DNA from: Pseudoalteromonas rubra
GTDB taxonomy: Bacteria; Pseudomonadota; Gammaproteobacteria; Enterobacterales; Alteromonadaceae
DNA: 64,000 nt
Reading direction: 5' to 3'
NCBI RefSeq assembly: GCF_005886805.2
Contig: NZ_CP045430.1
Span: 558,001 to 622,000 of the forward strand
The translations under genes and the position numbers were made by a program. Shown here in pieces: positions 35,804-45,314 of the stretch. Every line of letters begins with the position of its first letter. Position 1 is the first letter of the stretch. The notes under the pieces were generated by a model. That model saw only the letters and a program-made list of their open reading frames with translations. It did not search any database and was not told the DNA's origin.

Positions 35804-36673
35804 TTAAATAGACAGCCCCCTCTGGCCTGTGATCTGAGCCATCCCGCCGACAAGCACGCGCTTGACCCCCAGCTCATCCGATTCAAGTTCAGCGGTGATA
35901 CGCGAGGTACATCCCATCGCACGTCCTTGTTCAAACACAAAATGGTTGGACCGGGCAGGATACACATATTGATTTAAATAGCACGCCAGTGCCCCACTGG
36001 CGCTTCCTGTGGCTGACTCTTCCGGGATACCAAACAATGGCGCAAAGTTACGACAACGCGCCGTGAACACTTCACCGGCATCACTCAGCTCAAACGCATG
36101 CAAACCGATGACATCGTGTTGGCGGGAAAAGTCGCTCAGGGCCTGCTGGTCCACTTTAATCTTATCCAGATGCCCTGTTGCTACGGGTACAATGATATCC
36201 GGTAATCCTGTTGATATTATTTCGACTGGCAATTGAGTTGCGCTTAATATAGACACGTCCAGACCAATGAGGTCGGCAATCGTTTCGTAGTTAAAGCGCT
36301 TAATATATTGAGGGAGGTTTTGTGCCATCACTATGCGTCCATTTGCCTCGACTGTTACGCCAAGCTGACCCGCTTTGGTATTTTGCGTGTAATCCCCGTC
36401 GCTGATAAGCTCTTGTTCAAACATCACAGAAAACGCTGCTAAAGTGGCATGTCCACAAAAGTCGACTTCATCCGTTGGCGTAAAAAAAGACAACGCAAAA
36501 TCGGCCTCGCTGTCTGATGAGACAAACGCGGTTTCAGAAAACCCCACTGACCGCGCAATGGCCAACTTTTGAGAGTCTGTCAGACCGTCGGCCTTTAGTA
36601 CAACACCTGCGGGGTTTCCGCCCTTGCCTTGCTCTGTAAAAGCATTAACCAAATAAACTGTGAGATGATTCAT
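35804..36673 (-). CDS. PhzF family isomerase
   Basis: 289 residues, normal for the family. The N-terminal motif GGNPAGVVL, SETAFV (with the catalytic Glu), DFCGHATLA, and the second-domain RNFAPLFGIPEESATGSASGALACYL are all present, matching the two-domain diaminopimelate-epimerase-like fold. PhzF itself isomerises a phenazine precursor; no other phz gene lies nearby, so this is probably an epimerase/isomerase of unknown substrate. Sixty-seven bases separate it from yddG upstream, and the S9 peptidase follows. Confidence 0.92.
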   Translation of the reverse strand: MNHLTVYLVNAFTEQGKGGNPAGVVLKADGLTDSQKLAIARSVGFSETAFVSSDSEADFALSFFTPTDEVDFCGHATLAAFSVMFEQELISDGDYTQNTKAGQLGVTVEANGRIVMAQNLPQYIKRFNYETIADLIGLDVSILSATQLPVEIISTGLPDIIVPVATGHLDKIKVDQQALSDFSRQHDVIGLHAFELSDAGEVFTARCRNFAPLFGIPEESATGSASGALACYLNQYVYPARSNHFVFEQGRAMGCTSRITAELESDELGVKRVLVGGMAQITGQRGLSI

Positions 36674-36740
36674 ATTTGTTCCTGTCTGCCATTGGACTCA
36701 GCTGATACCAGTCAGCCCATTTTAGGCTACGCATGTCATT

Positions 36741-37634
36741 TCATTGATTGAACTGAGTACGAGTGACCCACCAGCACAATAAAGATCCCGCAGTGACCAT
36801 AAATACGCCCTGTATAAAGCTCTGTGATAACACTAACCCCAAGATCAGGGACGAAAGTGCCGTTGAAAGTACAGGTGTGAAATAAGACAAAGTAGCCAGC
36901 AATACCATATTGCCACCAATAATGGCGTAATTCCAAAGTGCATATCCACTTCCTAATGCAACGCCAGTCAACAATAGTAACCCGGTGGATTCAGCATCAA
37001 ACACCATAGTGCTTTCATTACTCAGTCCGAATTTAAGCCATAAGCTTACGGCGGTCATCATAAAGAATAAGGTAATGGCATTTTGTCCGTTCCCGATACG
37101 TTTGGTTAAAATGCAGTAAAGTGCCCATAAAAATGCACCAACCAAAGCCATTGCATAGGTTACAGGGTTGGTGGCCACATTCGTGGCTATTTGTTGTAAG
37201 GTCAGTCCCTGCTCTCCTGTGATACTCCAGGCGACACCAAAAAAGGCCAGAAAAATACCTGGGTAAACCCACTTACTACATGGTTTGCCACTGCTGAGCA
37301 CTGCCATCAGGACGGTCAGTGCCGGCCATAAGTAATTGATTACCAGCATCTCTACAGCCTGCTGCCGCGAGTTCGCCATTGCCAGTGCCAGCGCCAGACA
37401 GATCTCGTAAGCGACAAACAAACTGCCACCGATCAGGATATAACGTGGCGAATACAGCCTGAGTTTTGGCACGCCCATCACTGCTACCAGAAATACAGAT
37501 GCCACTGTATAAATCGAGGCTGCGCCACCTATAGGTCCCAGCATTTCAGTTACAGCACGGACTAATCCCATCACGGCGCTCCACAGCAAAATAGCGGCCA
37601 CCCCAGCCAGGGTATATTGGTATGACTTGTTCAT
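36741..37634 (-). CDS. yddG: Aromatic amino acid exporter YddG (DMT/EamA superfamily)
   Basis: 297 residues with ten hydrophobic segments in two EamA repeats. The beginning (AAILLWSAVMGLVRAVTE, then LGPIGGAASIYT) and the VAYEICLALALAMA and VINYLWPALTVL segments match E. coli YddG closely. YddG exports phenylalanine, tyrosine and tryptophan across the inner membrane. It is the first gene of a possible minus-strand operon with PhzF. An exported aromatic-pathway enzyme lies about 6 kb away, but no link is shown. Confidence 0.92.
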   Translation of the reverse strand: MNKSYQYTLAGVAAILLWSAVMGLVRAVTEMLGPIGGAASIYTVASVFLVAVMGVPKLRLYSPRYILIGGSLFVAYEICLALALAMANSRQQAVEMLVINYLWPALTVLMAVLSSGKPCSKWVYPGIFLAFFGVAWSITGEQGLTLQQIATNVATNPVTYAMALVGAFLWALYCILTKRIGNGQNAITLFFMMTAVSLWLKFGLSNESTMVFDAESTGLLLLTGVALGSGYALWNYAIIGGNMVLLATLSYFTPVLSTALSSLILGLVLSQSFIQGVFMVTAGSLLCWWVTRTQFNQ

Positions 37635-37943
37635 GATTTTAAACTATGTGTTGATGAACCCACGATATTCGGCATGGCGGAGGCGCCGCGAAAAGAAAGC
37701 TCTGAGTAAATTAGAAAATCAAACTGTCGGCACGATACCTCGTGACTATGCGAGATAGCAAATTTTTATCCATAAATTATCCGACGTATCAGTTAATTGT
37801 CGGATAATTCTGCCACTTACCGCGTATCTATTCCAAAAAGTGTTATAACATATCATAAATAGGGGATGTATCGAGCGACGGTTTATATTTCTTATACAGG
37901 CGTATGGACGGTCAACGACAACAACAAGTAGAGTACCAAAACA
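37635..37943. promoter_or_regulatory. Divergent promoter region with an 11-bp inverted repeat
   Basis: 309 bp between yddG (minus) and the S9 peptidase gene (plus). It holds a perfect inverted repeat AATTATCCGAC/GTCGGATAATT at 37775-37809 with a 13-nt spacer, which might be an operator. No ORF is supported. Confidence 0.45.
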
Positions 37944-40001
37944 ATGAAAAAGCTTTCTATTTTAACATCTTGTATTGCGCTGGCATTGTCCGGTTCCGCA
38001 CTTTCTGCTGAGTCTGAGCACACTAACAACACCCTCACTTATAAAGATCTGTTCAATATCGAGTATGCCGCCAACCCGGTGGTCATGCCTGACGGTAAGC
38101 AAGTTGTTTATGAACGCCGCAGCATGGATATCATGACGGACAGCCTGAAAAGGAACCTCTGGACAGTATCATTAGATGGTAAGACACACCTGCCATTGCT
38201 ATCCGATTCTAAAAACCATTTCAGCCCGGTCTTTTCTCCCGACGGCACCAAAATGGCCTATCTTTCTAGCAAGGAAGGCAAAGTACAGATTTATATGCGC
38301 GATCTGGCCACTGGCCTTACTGCACGGGTGACCGATGTCAGCATGACACCCAGTGGGTTGAGCTTCTCGCCAGATGGCAAGCAGCTGGCTTTCTCCATGT
38401 TTACGCCGGGCAAATCCAAGCCCCTGTTTAGCCTCGACTTTAAGCCCAAAGATGCTAAGTGGGCCGATAATGCTCAGTATATCGACCAAACTTTATTCCA
38501 GCGTGACGGTGCCGGAATGAAACGCCCGGGTAATATGCACGTCTATGTGGTCCCAGCAATTGGCGGGTCACCAAGACAGATCACCTCAGGTGCACATGAC
38601 TTCGCGGGCGCTCTGGCCTGGACAAAAGATAGCAAGCAGATCATTGTCTCTGCCAATACCCACGATGATGCGCAGTTTGACGTTTTCAACAGCGATTTGA
38701 TGGCGATTGATGTCTTAACTTCAAAAGTCACTGAACTAACTGCGATGTCTGGCCCAGAGGGCAGTCCAAAGATGAGCCCTAATGGCAAAAAGTTGGCATT
38801 TACTGGCTTTGAAGACAATGGTAAATCAAACCAGATCACTGAGCTGTATGTGATGAACCCGGATGGCTCAGACATTAAACGTCTGACACCTAATCTTGAT
38901 CGTAGTGTTGGCAATGTAAAGTGGGCCGACAACAGCAAAGGCTTGTATTTCAGTTACGACAACGAAGGTAAAAAACACGTCGCGTATGTCTCTTTATCTG
39001 GCAAGATGAAAACGCAAACAGATGCACTGGGTGGCATGAGTCTGGGTCGTCCTTATACGTCAGGCCATTATGATGTGGCTGACAATGGGCAAGTTGTGTT
39101 CACTCAATCCACTGGCGTGCGCCCTGCCGACTTAGCGGTGGTCTCCAAACGTGGGAAAGTCACTCAGCTGACCGACCTGAATAGCGATGTATTTGACCAT
39201 AAAACGCTTAATAAACCTGAGCTGATGGAAGTGAAAAGCAGTGTCGATGGAAGACGCCTGCAAGCCTGGATAGTCACCCCACCAAACTTCGACCCCAAGA
39301 AAAAATACCCGCTTATCCTGGAAATTCATGGTGGTCCACACACTGCATACGGCCCTGAGTTTTCAACCGAAGTCCAGTTATTCGCCGCTGCTGGCTACGT
39401 CGTTGTCTACGGTAACCCAAGAGGCTCAACGTCTATGGGCGCTGATTTTGCCAACCAAATTGATAAAAACTACCCGTCAGAAGATTACAATGACCTGATG
39501 GATATGGTCGATGGCGTCATTGCAAAAGGGTATGTTGATGAGGAAAACCTGTTTGTCACCGGCGGCTCAGGCGGCGGGACGTTAACGGCCTGGATCATCG
39601 GCAAAACGGACCGCTTTAAAGCTTCGGTCGTAGCAAAGCCTGTTATCAACTGGACCAGCATGATCGGTGCTTCTGACATTTATACCTTCATGACACGTTA
39701 CTGGTTTAGCGATCTGCCGTGGAATGACTACGAGCAATACTGGAACCGCTCGCCGCTGTCTCTGGTCGGCAATGTGAAAACCCCCACTATGGTGCTCACC
39801 GGTGAACTTGACGTCCGTACGCCAATGGCAGAAAGTGAGCAGTATTACGGTGCACTAAGACTGCAAGGCGTAGACAGTGCCTTTGTGCGTATTCAGGGGG
39901 CTTATCACGGTATCGCAGCCAAACCTTCCAACCTAGCACGTAAAGTAGGTAACATCCTGGCCTGGTTTGAGAAATACCGAACCGACAATAAAGAAGACTA
40001 A
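37944..40001 (+). CDS. Exported S9 family peptidase (DPP/acylaminoacyl-peptidase type)
   Basis: 685 residues. Signal peptide ends near ALSAES. WD40/PD40-like propeller strands (FSPDGTKMAYLSS, FSPDGKQLAF, MSPNGKKLAFTG) fill the first 430 residues. The C-terminal hydrolase has HGGPHTAYG for the oxyanion hole, GGSGGGTLTAW (Ser), GELDVRTP (Asp) and GAYHGI (His). It would remove dipeptides or acylated residues from short peptides in the periplasm. A typical terminator follows 10 bp after the stop. Confidence 0.93.
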   Translation: MKKLSILTSCIALALSGSALSAESEHTNNTLTYKDLFNIEYAANPVVMPDGKQVVYERRSMDIMTDSLKRNLWTVSLDGKTHLPLLSDSKNHFSPVFSPDGTKMAYLSSKEGKVQIYMRDLATGLTARVTDVSMTPSGLSFSPDGKQLAFSMFTPGKSKPLFSLDFKPKDAKWADNAQYIDQTLFQRDGAGMKRPGNMHVYVVPAIGGSPRQITSGAHDFAGALAWTKDSKQIIVSANTHDDAQFDVFNSDLMAIDVLTSKVTELTAMSGPEGSPKMSPNGKKLAFTGFEDNGKSNQITELYVMNPDGSDIKRLTPNLDRSVGNVKWADNSKGLYFSYDNEGKKHVAYVSLSGKMKTQTDALGGMSLGRPYTSGHYDVADNGQVVFTQSTGVRPADLAVVSKRGKVTQLTDLNSDVFDHKTLNKPELMEVKSSVDGRRLQAWIVTPPNFDPKKKYPLILEIHGGPHTAYGPEFSTEVQLFAAAGYVVVYGNPRGSTSMGADFANQIDKNYPSEDYNDLMDMVDGVIAKGYVDEENLFVTGGSGGGTLTAWIIGKTDRFKASVVAKPVINWTSMIGASDIYTFMTRYWFSDLPWNDYEQYWNRSPLSLVGNVKTPTMVLTGELDVRTPMAESEQYYGALRLQGVDSAFVRIQGAYHGIAAKPSNLARKVGNILAWFEKYRTDNKED

Positions 40002-40010
40002 ATCTTAGCG

Positions 40011-40037
40011 GCCACCTGCCATGCAGGTGGCTTTTTT
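40011..40037 (+). terminator. Rho-independent terminator of the S9 peptidase gene
   Basis: Nine-base arms GCCACCTGC and GCAGGTGGC, 3-nt loop, then six T. The truncated YidD frame on the other strand ends right at this hairpin. Confidence 0.92.
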
Positions 40038-40038
40038 A

Positions 40039-40233
40039 CTAATGAACAACAGCATGCGCGCACCTAAACCCTTTATAGGGAGAAAGAAAGCGTTGATAAA
40101 ATCGTATCAATAATATGGCCAGATAATCCTTGTCAGCCCCAATGTTGTGTAACTCTGCGCAGCCTCCGATGAGCTCATATGACGCTCGTCTTATCGAAGC
40201 ACTGCGGCCGCCCTGGAAGCGATAAAAGCGCAT
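40039..40233 (-). pseudogene. yidD: Truncated YidD (membrane protein insertion efficiency factor) homologue
   Basis: 64 codons. The second half, LLIRFYQRFLSPYKGFRCAHAV, is the YidD/DUF37 signature. In intact members this runs on into a Ser-Cys-Ser-x-Tyr segment and about 25 further residues; here the frame stops just before it, next to the T-run and hairpin of the neighbouring terminator. The N-terminal 35 residues are not typical. The ATG overlaps the stop of the 77-residue gene (TAATG), showing that the pair was once a working operon. The piece is likely non-functional, though a short form cannot be excluded. Confidence 0.6.
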
Positions 40234-40466
40234 TAATCTGGTATAGAGTTTAAAAACATCATTAACCTTTTGATCGACTCACTGCCATCTATCACACCGT
40301 CGGCAATATCTTCACAGATCCGCATGATTTCATTTCTTGAACCAAAAGGGACAGCTTCCAGGCACTCGATTTCTGCTCCGGCAATGCGCAGCACATCATG
40401 ATTGTCTGCACATTCCGCGCGCTTAATCGCACTGAGGATAATCTGTTTTCTTTGCTGATTCGTCAT
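40233..40466 (-). CDS. Small conserved-looking cytosolic protein, unrecognised
   Basis: 77 residues, mostly helical and acidic, with no signal peptide or membrane segment. An Asp/Glu/Ile-rich middle (AGAEIECLEAVPFG, IMRICEDIADGVIDG) suggests a compact helical bundle. Its stop overlaps the start of the truncated YidD frame as TAATG. I do not recognise the family. It lies 18 bp after the NTF2-like gene on the same strand and may share its transcript. Confidence 0.6.
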   Translation of the reverse strand: MTNQQRKQIILSAIKRAECADNHDVLRIAGAEIECLEAVPFGSRNEIMRICEDIADGVIDGSESIKRLMMFLNSIPD

Positions 40467-40484
40467 GCAAAAACGCTTCCTGAC

Positions 40485-40937
40485 CTACAATTTGCTTTTA
40501 GCGACAAAGGTTTTAGTCACAATACGCCACGCACTTTGACGTTTATACATTACCAAATAATCGATGTAGTGTGTTTTCGGGGTGTGAAAATCCAGTTTAA
40601 CCATCGCCATTTTACCATCTACGATATCAACAGATAAAATATTGGCTTCCCATTTATCCTTTGTGGCCTCCTTAAAATAACCAGCGAACTCCTTGAGTGA
40701 AATCACCCTGACCGTTTCTTGCTGCGTTTCTTTGTCTACCCGGATCATTTTGATATGGCCAAACTCCAAATCAAACGCTTTGGCCAGCAGTGCCTGATCG
40801 CCCTTTGCCGCGCCATTGAAGTAGGTGTATGCGGTGTCAACGACAGCCTGATACTCAGTCCCGGTAACCGCTTCAGCTCGACTGAATGTAGAGACCAGTA
40901 GTGTTGCCGCAGCCATAGCTGTAAAGAATACTTTCAT
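40485..40937 (-). CDS. Exported NTF2-like / lumazine-binding-type protein
   Basis: 150 residues from the ATG at 40937, which has AAGGAAG at good spacing; the frame extends further up but without a ribosome site. Signal peptide ends near SRAEA. The mature part fits the cystatin-like NTF2 fold: a first helix (YQAVVDTAYTYFNGAAKGDQALLAKAF), the strand with MIRVD, a helix ending FAGYFKEA, and paired strands ANILSVDIVDGKMAMVKLDF and DYLVMYKRQSAWRIVTKTF. Proteins of this fold bind small ligands or act as weak enzymes; no specific function can be given. Confidence 0.8.
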   Translation of the reverse strand: MKVFFTAMAAATLLVSTFSRAEAVTGTEYQAVVDTAYTYFNGAAKGDQALLAKAFDLEFGHIKMIRVDKETQQETVRVISLKEFAGYFKEATKDKWEANILSVDIVDGKMAMVKLDFHTPKTHYIDYLVMYKRQSAWRIVTKTFVAKSKL

Positions 40938-41415
40938 TATTATAACTTCCTTTAAATTGTGTTTATGATTCACTGATTCATCTAAAAGCAAAGGCTTATC
41001 AGGGTATAAATTTATATTATCACATAAGCTGGTTTACACCTTAAAAGGCATATTATTAAGCATTAATACACTCACCGCCTCAATGGGCTCATATATCTCT
41101 CATTGAGATAAAAACCACATCAATGCAGATTTAAAGAAAACCTATCAAGTAAATTACATGCACTCAAGCAGGCTTGCGATGAAGAGTGTGAACTTTGCGC
41201 TCGTTCGTTTTTCACAACTCGCTCTAAAATCGTCCTACCCCCTCTTATCTGTATCTACCTCAGCCATGATTGATTTTTACGAATACAGGCATCGAAAAAT
41301 CCTATTAACAATTTTGCAAACAAAAAATTATACTCTCAAAGAATTAAGTAGATGCACTGACGACCGGGTAGATATGGCTGGTCGACAGGTATGTTGAAGA
41401 AAAAAGGTAACCTTT
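40938..41415. other. Divergent intergenic region before katG, no gene supported
   Basis: 478 bp, AT-rich. It must hold the promoters of the NTF2-like gene (minus) and katG (plus). A 79-codon frame at 41158-41397 has no ribosome site and no family likeness. I do not see a dyad I would call an OxyR or Fur site. Confidence 0.4.
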
Positions 41416-43734
41416 ATGACAACAACGATGATGTTTAAAAAGTCAGCACTGGCCGCACTGGTGGGTGTTGCGATCACGGGTCTGAGCGCCTGCGCAAGTA
41501 GCAATGATGCTCAGCAAGCCAGTCACTCTAATAGCGAAATCAGTAAACCAAAAGGCGCCGTCGGTAGTGGTCATGTACCCAAAGGCGTGGCCAAATCGAA
41601 CCAGTTCTGGTGGCCAGACCAACTTGACCTGTCGCCTCTGCGTGACCATGACGGCCGCTCCAACCCGCTCGGCGAAAACTTTGATTATGCACAGGCATAT
41701 AACCAGTTAGATATGGCTGCGCTCAAGCGTGATATGAACGAATTACTGACAACGTCACAAGACTGGTGGCCAGCAGACTGGGGCAATTATGGGCCTTTGT
41801 TTATTCGCCTGGCGTGGCACAGCTCTGGTACCTACCGGACACTGGATGGTCGCGGCGGCGGTGATGGCGGACAAATGCGCTTTGATCCACTCAACAGTTG
41901 GCCTGACAATGGCAACCTCGATAAAGCAAAACGCCTGCTTTGGCCACTCAAGCAAAAATATGGAGAGCAGATCTCCTGGGGCGACCTGATGATTCTGGCC
42001 GGTACCGTTGGTCTTGAGAATATGGGCTTCAAAACCTATGGGTTTGCCGGTGGCCGAACGGATGACTGGGAGCCTGATTTGGTCTACTGGGGTCCGGAGG
42101 TTGAAATGCTGGCCAGTGATCGCGAAGAAAAAGACGGTAAACTCCAGCGCCCGCTGGGTGCCACTCATATGGGCTTAATCTACGTCAATCCGGAAGGACC
42201 AAAAGGTAAGCCAGATCCGGCTGGTTCGGCGAAAAACATCCGCGTCGCGTTTGGTCGCATGGCCATGAATGACGAAGAAACGGTGGCGCTAATCGCAGGT
42301 GGCCACACCTTCGGTAAAATGCATGGTGCCCACAAAGCCAGCAAATGCGTTGGCAAAGAACCCGGTGGCGCAGCTATTGAAGAGCAAGGGCTGGGCTGGA
42401 AAAACAAATGTGGCAAAGGCCACTCAGAAGATACCGTAACCAGTGGCCTGGAAGGCGCCTGGACTCAGGCTCCAACCCGCTGGACTACGTTATATCTGCA
42501 AAACCTATTGAACTTTGAATGGCAGCAGACCCGCAGTCCGGGCGGCGCGATTCAATGGATCCCAACAGACGAAGCACTACACACATCAGTTCCGGATGCG
42601 CATGTTAAAGGGAAGTTCAATTCCCCAGTTATGACGACCGCAGATCTGGCACTCAAGTACGACCCTGAGTATCGTAAAATTGCCGAACGCTTTTTAGCGA
42701 ACCCGGAAGAATATCGCCTGGCCTTTGCCAAAGCCTGGTACAAGCTGACACACCGCGACATGGGGCCACGCACTCGATATCTGGGCAATACAGCACCCGA
42801 CGAAGCACTGATCTGGCAAGATCCAGTCCCTAAAGTCGACCATGCTTTAATTAATGAAGCCGATGCCAAAGCAATCAAGCTGGATATTCTGCAAACTGGT
42901 ATCAGCGTACCGGCGCTTATTCGCACTGCCTGGGCGTCTGCTGCCAGCTTCCGTGCCTCGGATATGCGCGGTGGTGCCAACGGCGCCCGCATTATGCTGG
43001 CCCCACAAAAGGACTGGCCAGTTAACAACCCGGACGAACTATCGTCAGTTTTAAATCAGTTACAAGCTGTACAGACGCGCTTTAACCGTGCTGCGGGTGG
43101 CAGTAAGCAAGTATCCATGGCTGATGTGATTGTCCTGGCGGGTGCAGCAGCCGTTGAGCAGGCAGCCAAAAATGCGGGTATCGCAGTTTCTGTGCCTTTT
43201 ACTCCTGGCCGCACCGATGCGACTCAGGCACAAACCGATGTTGGCTCATTCACACTGCTTGAACCAAAAGCGGATGCCTTCAGAAACTATTTTGATGTCA
43301 ACGCAAGCTACCGTTCGCCGACCGAGATGCTGGTCGATAAAGCTGATCAGTTAAACCTGACTGTACCAGAAATGACGGTGCTGCTGGGCGGACTACGCGT
43401 ACTCGGTGCCAATGCTTCAGGATCTCAACACGGCGTATTTACCGATAAAGTGGGCACGCTGAGCAATGACTTTTTCGTCAACCTGTTGAGCATGTCTCAT
43501 CAGTGGCAGAAAACCAGCCAGGCAGGTCTGTATGAGAGCATTGACCGAAGTACAGGCAAGCAACGCTTTACGGCCACCAGCGTCGATTTAATCTTTGGCT
43601 CAAACTCTGAGTTGCGCGCCGTGGCCGAAGTCTATGCCTATGACAACGCCCAGCAAAAATTTGCTGAAGACTTTGTTAAAGCCTGGCACAAAGTCATGCA
43701 ACTGGACCGCTTTGACTTGCGCCATCAGCTATAA
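41416..43734 (+). CDS. katG: Catalase-peroxidase KatG with a lipoprotein signal
   Basis: 772 residues, about 45 more than cytosolic KatG. The additional N-terminus has a hydrophobic stretch and lipobox LSAC with Cys26; Ala at +2 favours the outer membrane. Distal side: Arg131, Trp134, His135 ([11 protein letters not shown]). Trp134, Tyr256 (IYVNPEGP) and Met282 (FGRMAMND) match the Trp-Tyr-Met adduct needed for catalase activity. His297 (GGHTFG) is the proximal haem ligand. The second, haem-free half is complete. It should break down hydrogen peroxide, here outside the cytoplasm. A weak AAGG lies 9 nt before the ATG. It ends in a hairpin without T-run. Confidence 0.95.
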   Translation: MTTTMMFKKSALAALVGVAITGLSACASSNDAQQASHSNSEISKPKGAVGSGHVPKGVAKSNQFWWPDQLDLSPLRDHDGRSNPLGENFDYAQAYNQLDMAALKRDMNELLTTSQDWWPADWGNYGPLFIRLAWHSSGTYRTLDGRGGGDGGQMRFDPLNSWPDNGNLDKAKRLLWPLKQKYGEQISWGDLMILAGTVGLENMGFKTYGFAGGRTDDWEPDLVYWGPEVEMLASDREEKDGKLQRPLGATHMGLIYVNPEGPKGKPDPAGSAKNIRVAFGRMAMNDEETVALIAGGHTFGKMHGAHKASKCVGKEPGGAAIEEQGLGWKNKCGKGHSEDTVTSGLEGAWTQAPTRWTTLYLQNLLNFEWQQTRSPGGAIQWIPTDEALHTSVPDAHVKGKFNSPVMTTADLALKYDPEYRKIAERFLANPEEYRLAFAKAWYKLTHRDMGPRTRYLGNTAPDEALIWQDPVPKVDHALINEADAKAIKLDILQTGISVPALIRTAWASAASFRASDMRGGANGARIMLAPQKDWPVNNPDELSSVLNQLQAVQTRFNRAAGGSKQVSMADVIVLAGAAAVEQAAKNAGIAVSVPFTPGRTDATQAQTDVGSFTLLEPKADAFRNYFDVNASYRSPTEMLVDKADQLNLTVPEMTVLLGGLRVLGANASGSQHGVFTDKVGTLSNDFFVNLLSMSHQWQKTSQAGLYESIDRSTGKQRFTATSVDLIFGSNSELRAVAEVYAYDNAQQKFAEDFVKAWHKVMQLDRFDLRHQL

Positions 43735-43747
43735 TTACTCGTCAATA

Positions 43748-43775
43748 GTCAGTGCCTGTCATTACAGGCACTGAC
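43748..43775. terminator. Hairpin after katG
   Basis: Perfect 11-bp arms GTCAGTGCCTG and CAGGCACTGAC with a 6-nt loop, between convergent katG and the EF-Tu-like gene. It lacks a T-run. Confidence 0.6.
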
Positions 43776-43820
43776 ACGTTAGCAACTCACCGCACCGGCC
43801 ATCCTTTTTCCTGCTCACAC

Positions 43821-45005
43821 TCAGTCAAAGGTATCTGTCACGTGCCCCACACCAACAATCTGACCATGTTGACGAATTTCGAACTTTGTACCCACTTTTA
43901 CAGCCATAAACTTACTGAGCCTGACGGTTACATGTAGCTCATCGCCGGGCATCATCATTTCAATGTTCCGAGGCCAGTCCGCCGTGCCTGCCACATCAAG
44001 GTAATGGAGGCTAAAGTCAGCTTTAAAATTATTGTGTAAAGGGGTTCTGCGTCCACCCTCTTCGTTGGTCAAGCAATAAACCCGTGCTTCGAAACGTTGA
44101 CATGATTTCAGCGTATCCGGTTCGCAAAGCACCATCCCTCTTTCAATATCAGAGCGTGGGATCCCTTTGAGACCTATCGCCGCACTATCCCCCGCACTCA
44201 CCCTTTCTTGTGGGTGAGCCCCAATATCGATGCTTGAGCAGCTAGTCTGCCGCGTATCTCTGATACCAACCAGCTCAATGGGGTCGTGTACTCGTATAGT
44301 ACCTGTTTCAATTCTGCTATAAGCTTGCGTATCACGACGCGGCGAGGTAAATATGTCTTCGACAGGCATCATAAAAGGCTGGTTTTTAAATAATACCGGG
44401 TCCACAAAATAGCTGTCCATCGTCCTGATTAACTCGCGTATTTTGTCTTCCCAAACGGGCACGCCTTCAAGCGCTTGTAATGCCGAACCATAAATCACGG
44501 GTGCCCTGTCACCATCAAACCCGTAACCATTAAGCTGCTCTCTAACAAGTGACTCGACAAGCCCCGTTAGCTCGTCGTACTGATCCAAATCACACTTATT
44601 AATAAATATTATGATGTGACTGACGCCGAAATCTCGCAACAGCATCAGGTACTCGTCGCATGCTATGCTAAAATCAGGCTCCTGACTGACCACCAGAATT
44701 GCCGCATCGACTCTGGTTTCGCCACTGTTGATCCCTTTAGCGTGGTCCATATAGCTGGGACAATCATATTGAATGCACACTCGGGCCGAGGATTCATACA
44801 CCGCTTCCGAGCGGTAAAAGGTTACACCTGAGCGGGCTTTGTATTGTGGCGCATTATTTAACGCGGCAAAGTCTTGTGCTACAGCCATATGATCTTTTGC
44901 CAGAACCTGCGTGATAGCTGCGGTTAAGGTCGTTTTACCATGCCCTCTGGCACCGATCGTATCGATAAAGATAGCTTGTTTCATAAATTCATCGTTGCTT
45001 GCCAT
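43821..45005 (-). CDS. Degenerate EF-Tu paralogue (translation-factor GTPase)
   Basis: 394 residues, EF-Tu length, and alignable by eye over its whole length to EF-Tu, including domains II and III (EDIFTSPRRDTQAYSRIETG, GGRRTPLHNNF, MMMPGDELHVTV). P-loop GARGHGKT (18-25) replaces GHVDHGKT. The G3 motif is D81-C-P-S-Y85 where EF-Tu has DCPGH, so the Gly and the catalytic His are both lost. NKCD (136-139) and GSALQALEG are kept, so GTP may bind but its hydrolysis should be impaired. Switch I has an inserted residue (RSGVTF for RGITI). It is not a housekeeping tuf. It could be a decoy or resistance factor against EF-Tu-directed toxins or antibiotics, or a regulator. AGGAAG precedes the start. 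Confidence 0.9.
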   Translation of the reverse strand: MASNDEFMKQAIFIDTIGARGHGKTTLTAAITQVLAKDHMAVAQDFAALNNAPQYKARSGVTFYRSEAVYESSARVCIQYDCPSYMDHAKGINSGETRVDAAILVVSQEPDFSIACDEYLMLLRDFGVSHIIIFINKCDLDQYDELTGLVESLVREQLNGYGFDGDRAPVIYGSALQALEGVPVWEDKIRELIRTMDSYFVDPVLFKNQPFMMPVEDIFTSPRRDTQAYSRIETGTIRVHDPIELVGIRDTRQTSCSSIDIGAHPQERVSAGDSAAIGLKGIPRSDIERGMVLCEPDTLKSCQRFEARVYCLTNEEGGRRTPLHNNFKADFSLHYLDVAGTADWPRNIEMMMPGDELHVTVRLSKFMAVKVGTKFEIRQHGQIVGVGHVTDTFD

Positions 45006-45074
45006 ACTATAACTTCCTGAGTCATGTGATATTTAACTGACCATCATTATGATAAAGGGTCTGCTTAAATATCA

Positions 45075-45302
45075 ATGACACAGTATTACACCTGCGATAC
45101 TGAAACCGCAGTTTTAGGTTGGCTTGCTATTGTGTTTTATAACCATGCTGGAATTGCAACCATAAAGGTAAAAGGAGGTGTTATCAATTTAGCTGACAAC
45201 CCCTCACTCAGGGCAAGTATTCTATCAATACTGATTACTTTTGCGGATCAGGGCTTGTTTGACTTGTTGCCGGAAAACTCCTGCAATGAATTACCCGGCT
45301 GA
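45075..45302 (+). CDS. Possible small protein, unrecognised
   Basis: 75 codons between the divergent EF-Tu-like gene and the chemoreceptor gene. Composition is protein-like (hydrophobic LGWLAIVFYNHAGIATI, then a helical SILSILITFADQGLFDLL), but no ribosome site precedes the ATG and no family is recognised. It ends 12 bp before the chemoreceptor stop. It may be a chance frame. Confidence 0.25.
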   Translation: MTQYYTCDTETAVLGWLAIVFYNHAGIATIKVKGGVINLADNPSLRASILSILITFADQGLFDLLPENSCNELPG

Positions 45303-45314
45303 TAGAAATAATAT

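Noticed and set aside
35804..36673. Phenazine biosynthesis
   Set aside because: Only a PhzF-family protein is present; no other phz gene is nearby, and PhzF relatives are common in bacteria without phenazines.
41158..41397. 79-codon frame in the gap before katG
   Set aside because: No ribosome site, no family likeness, odd composition; it covers what should be the katG promoter.
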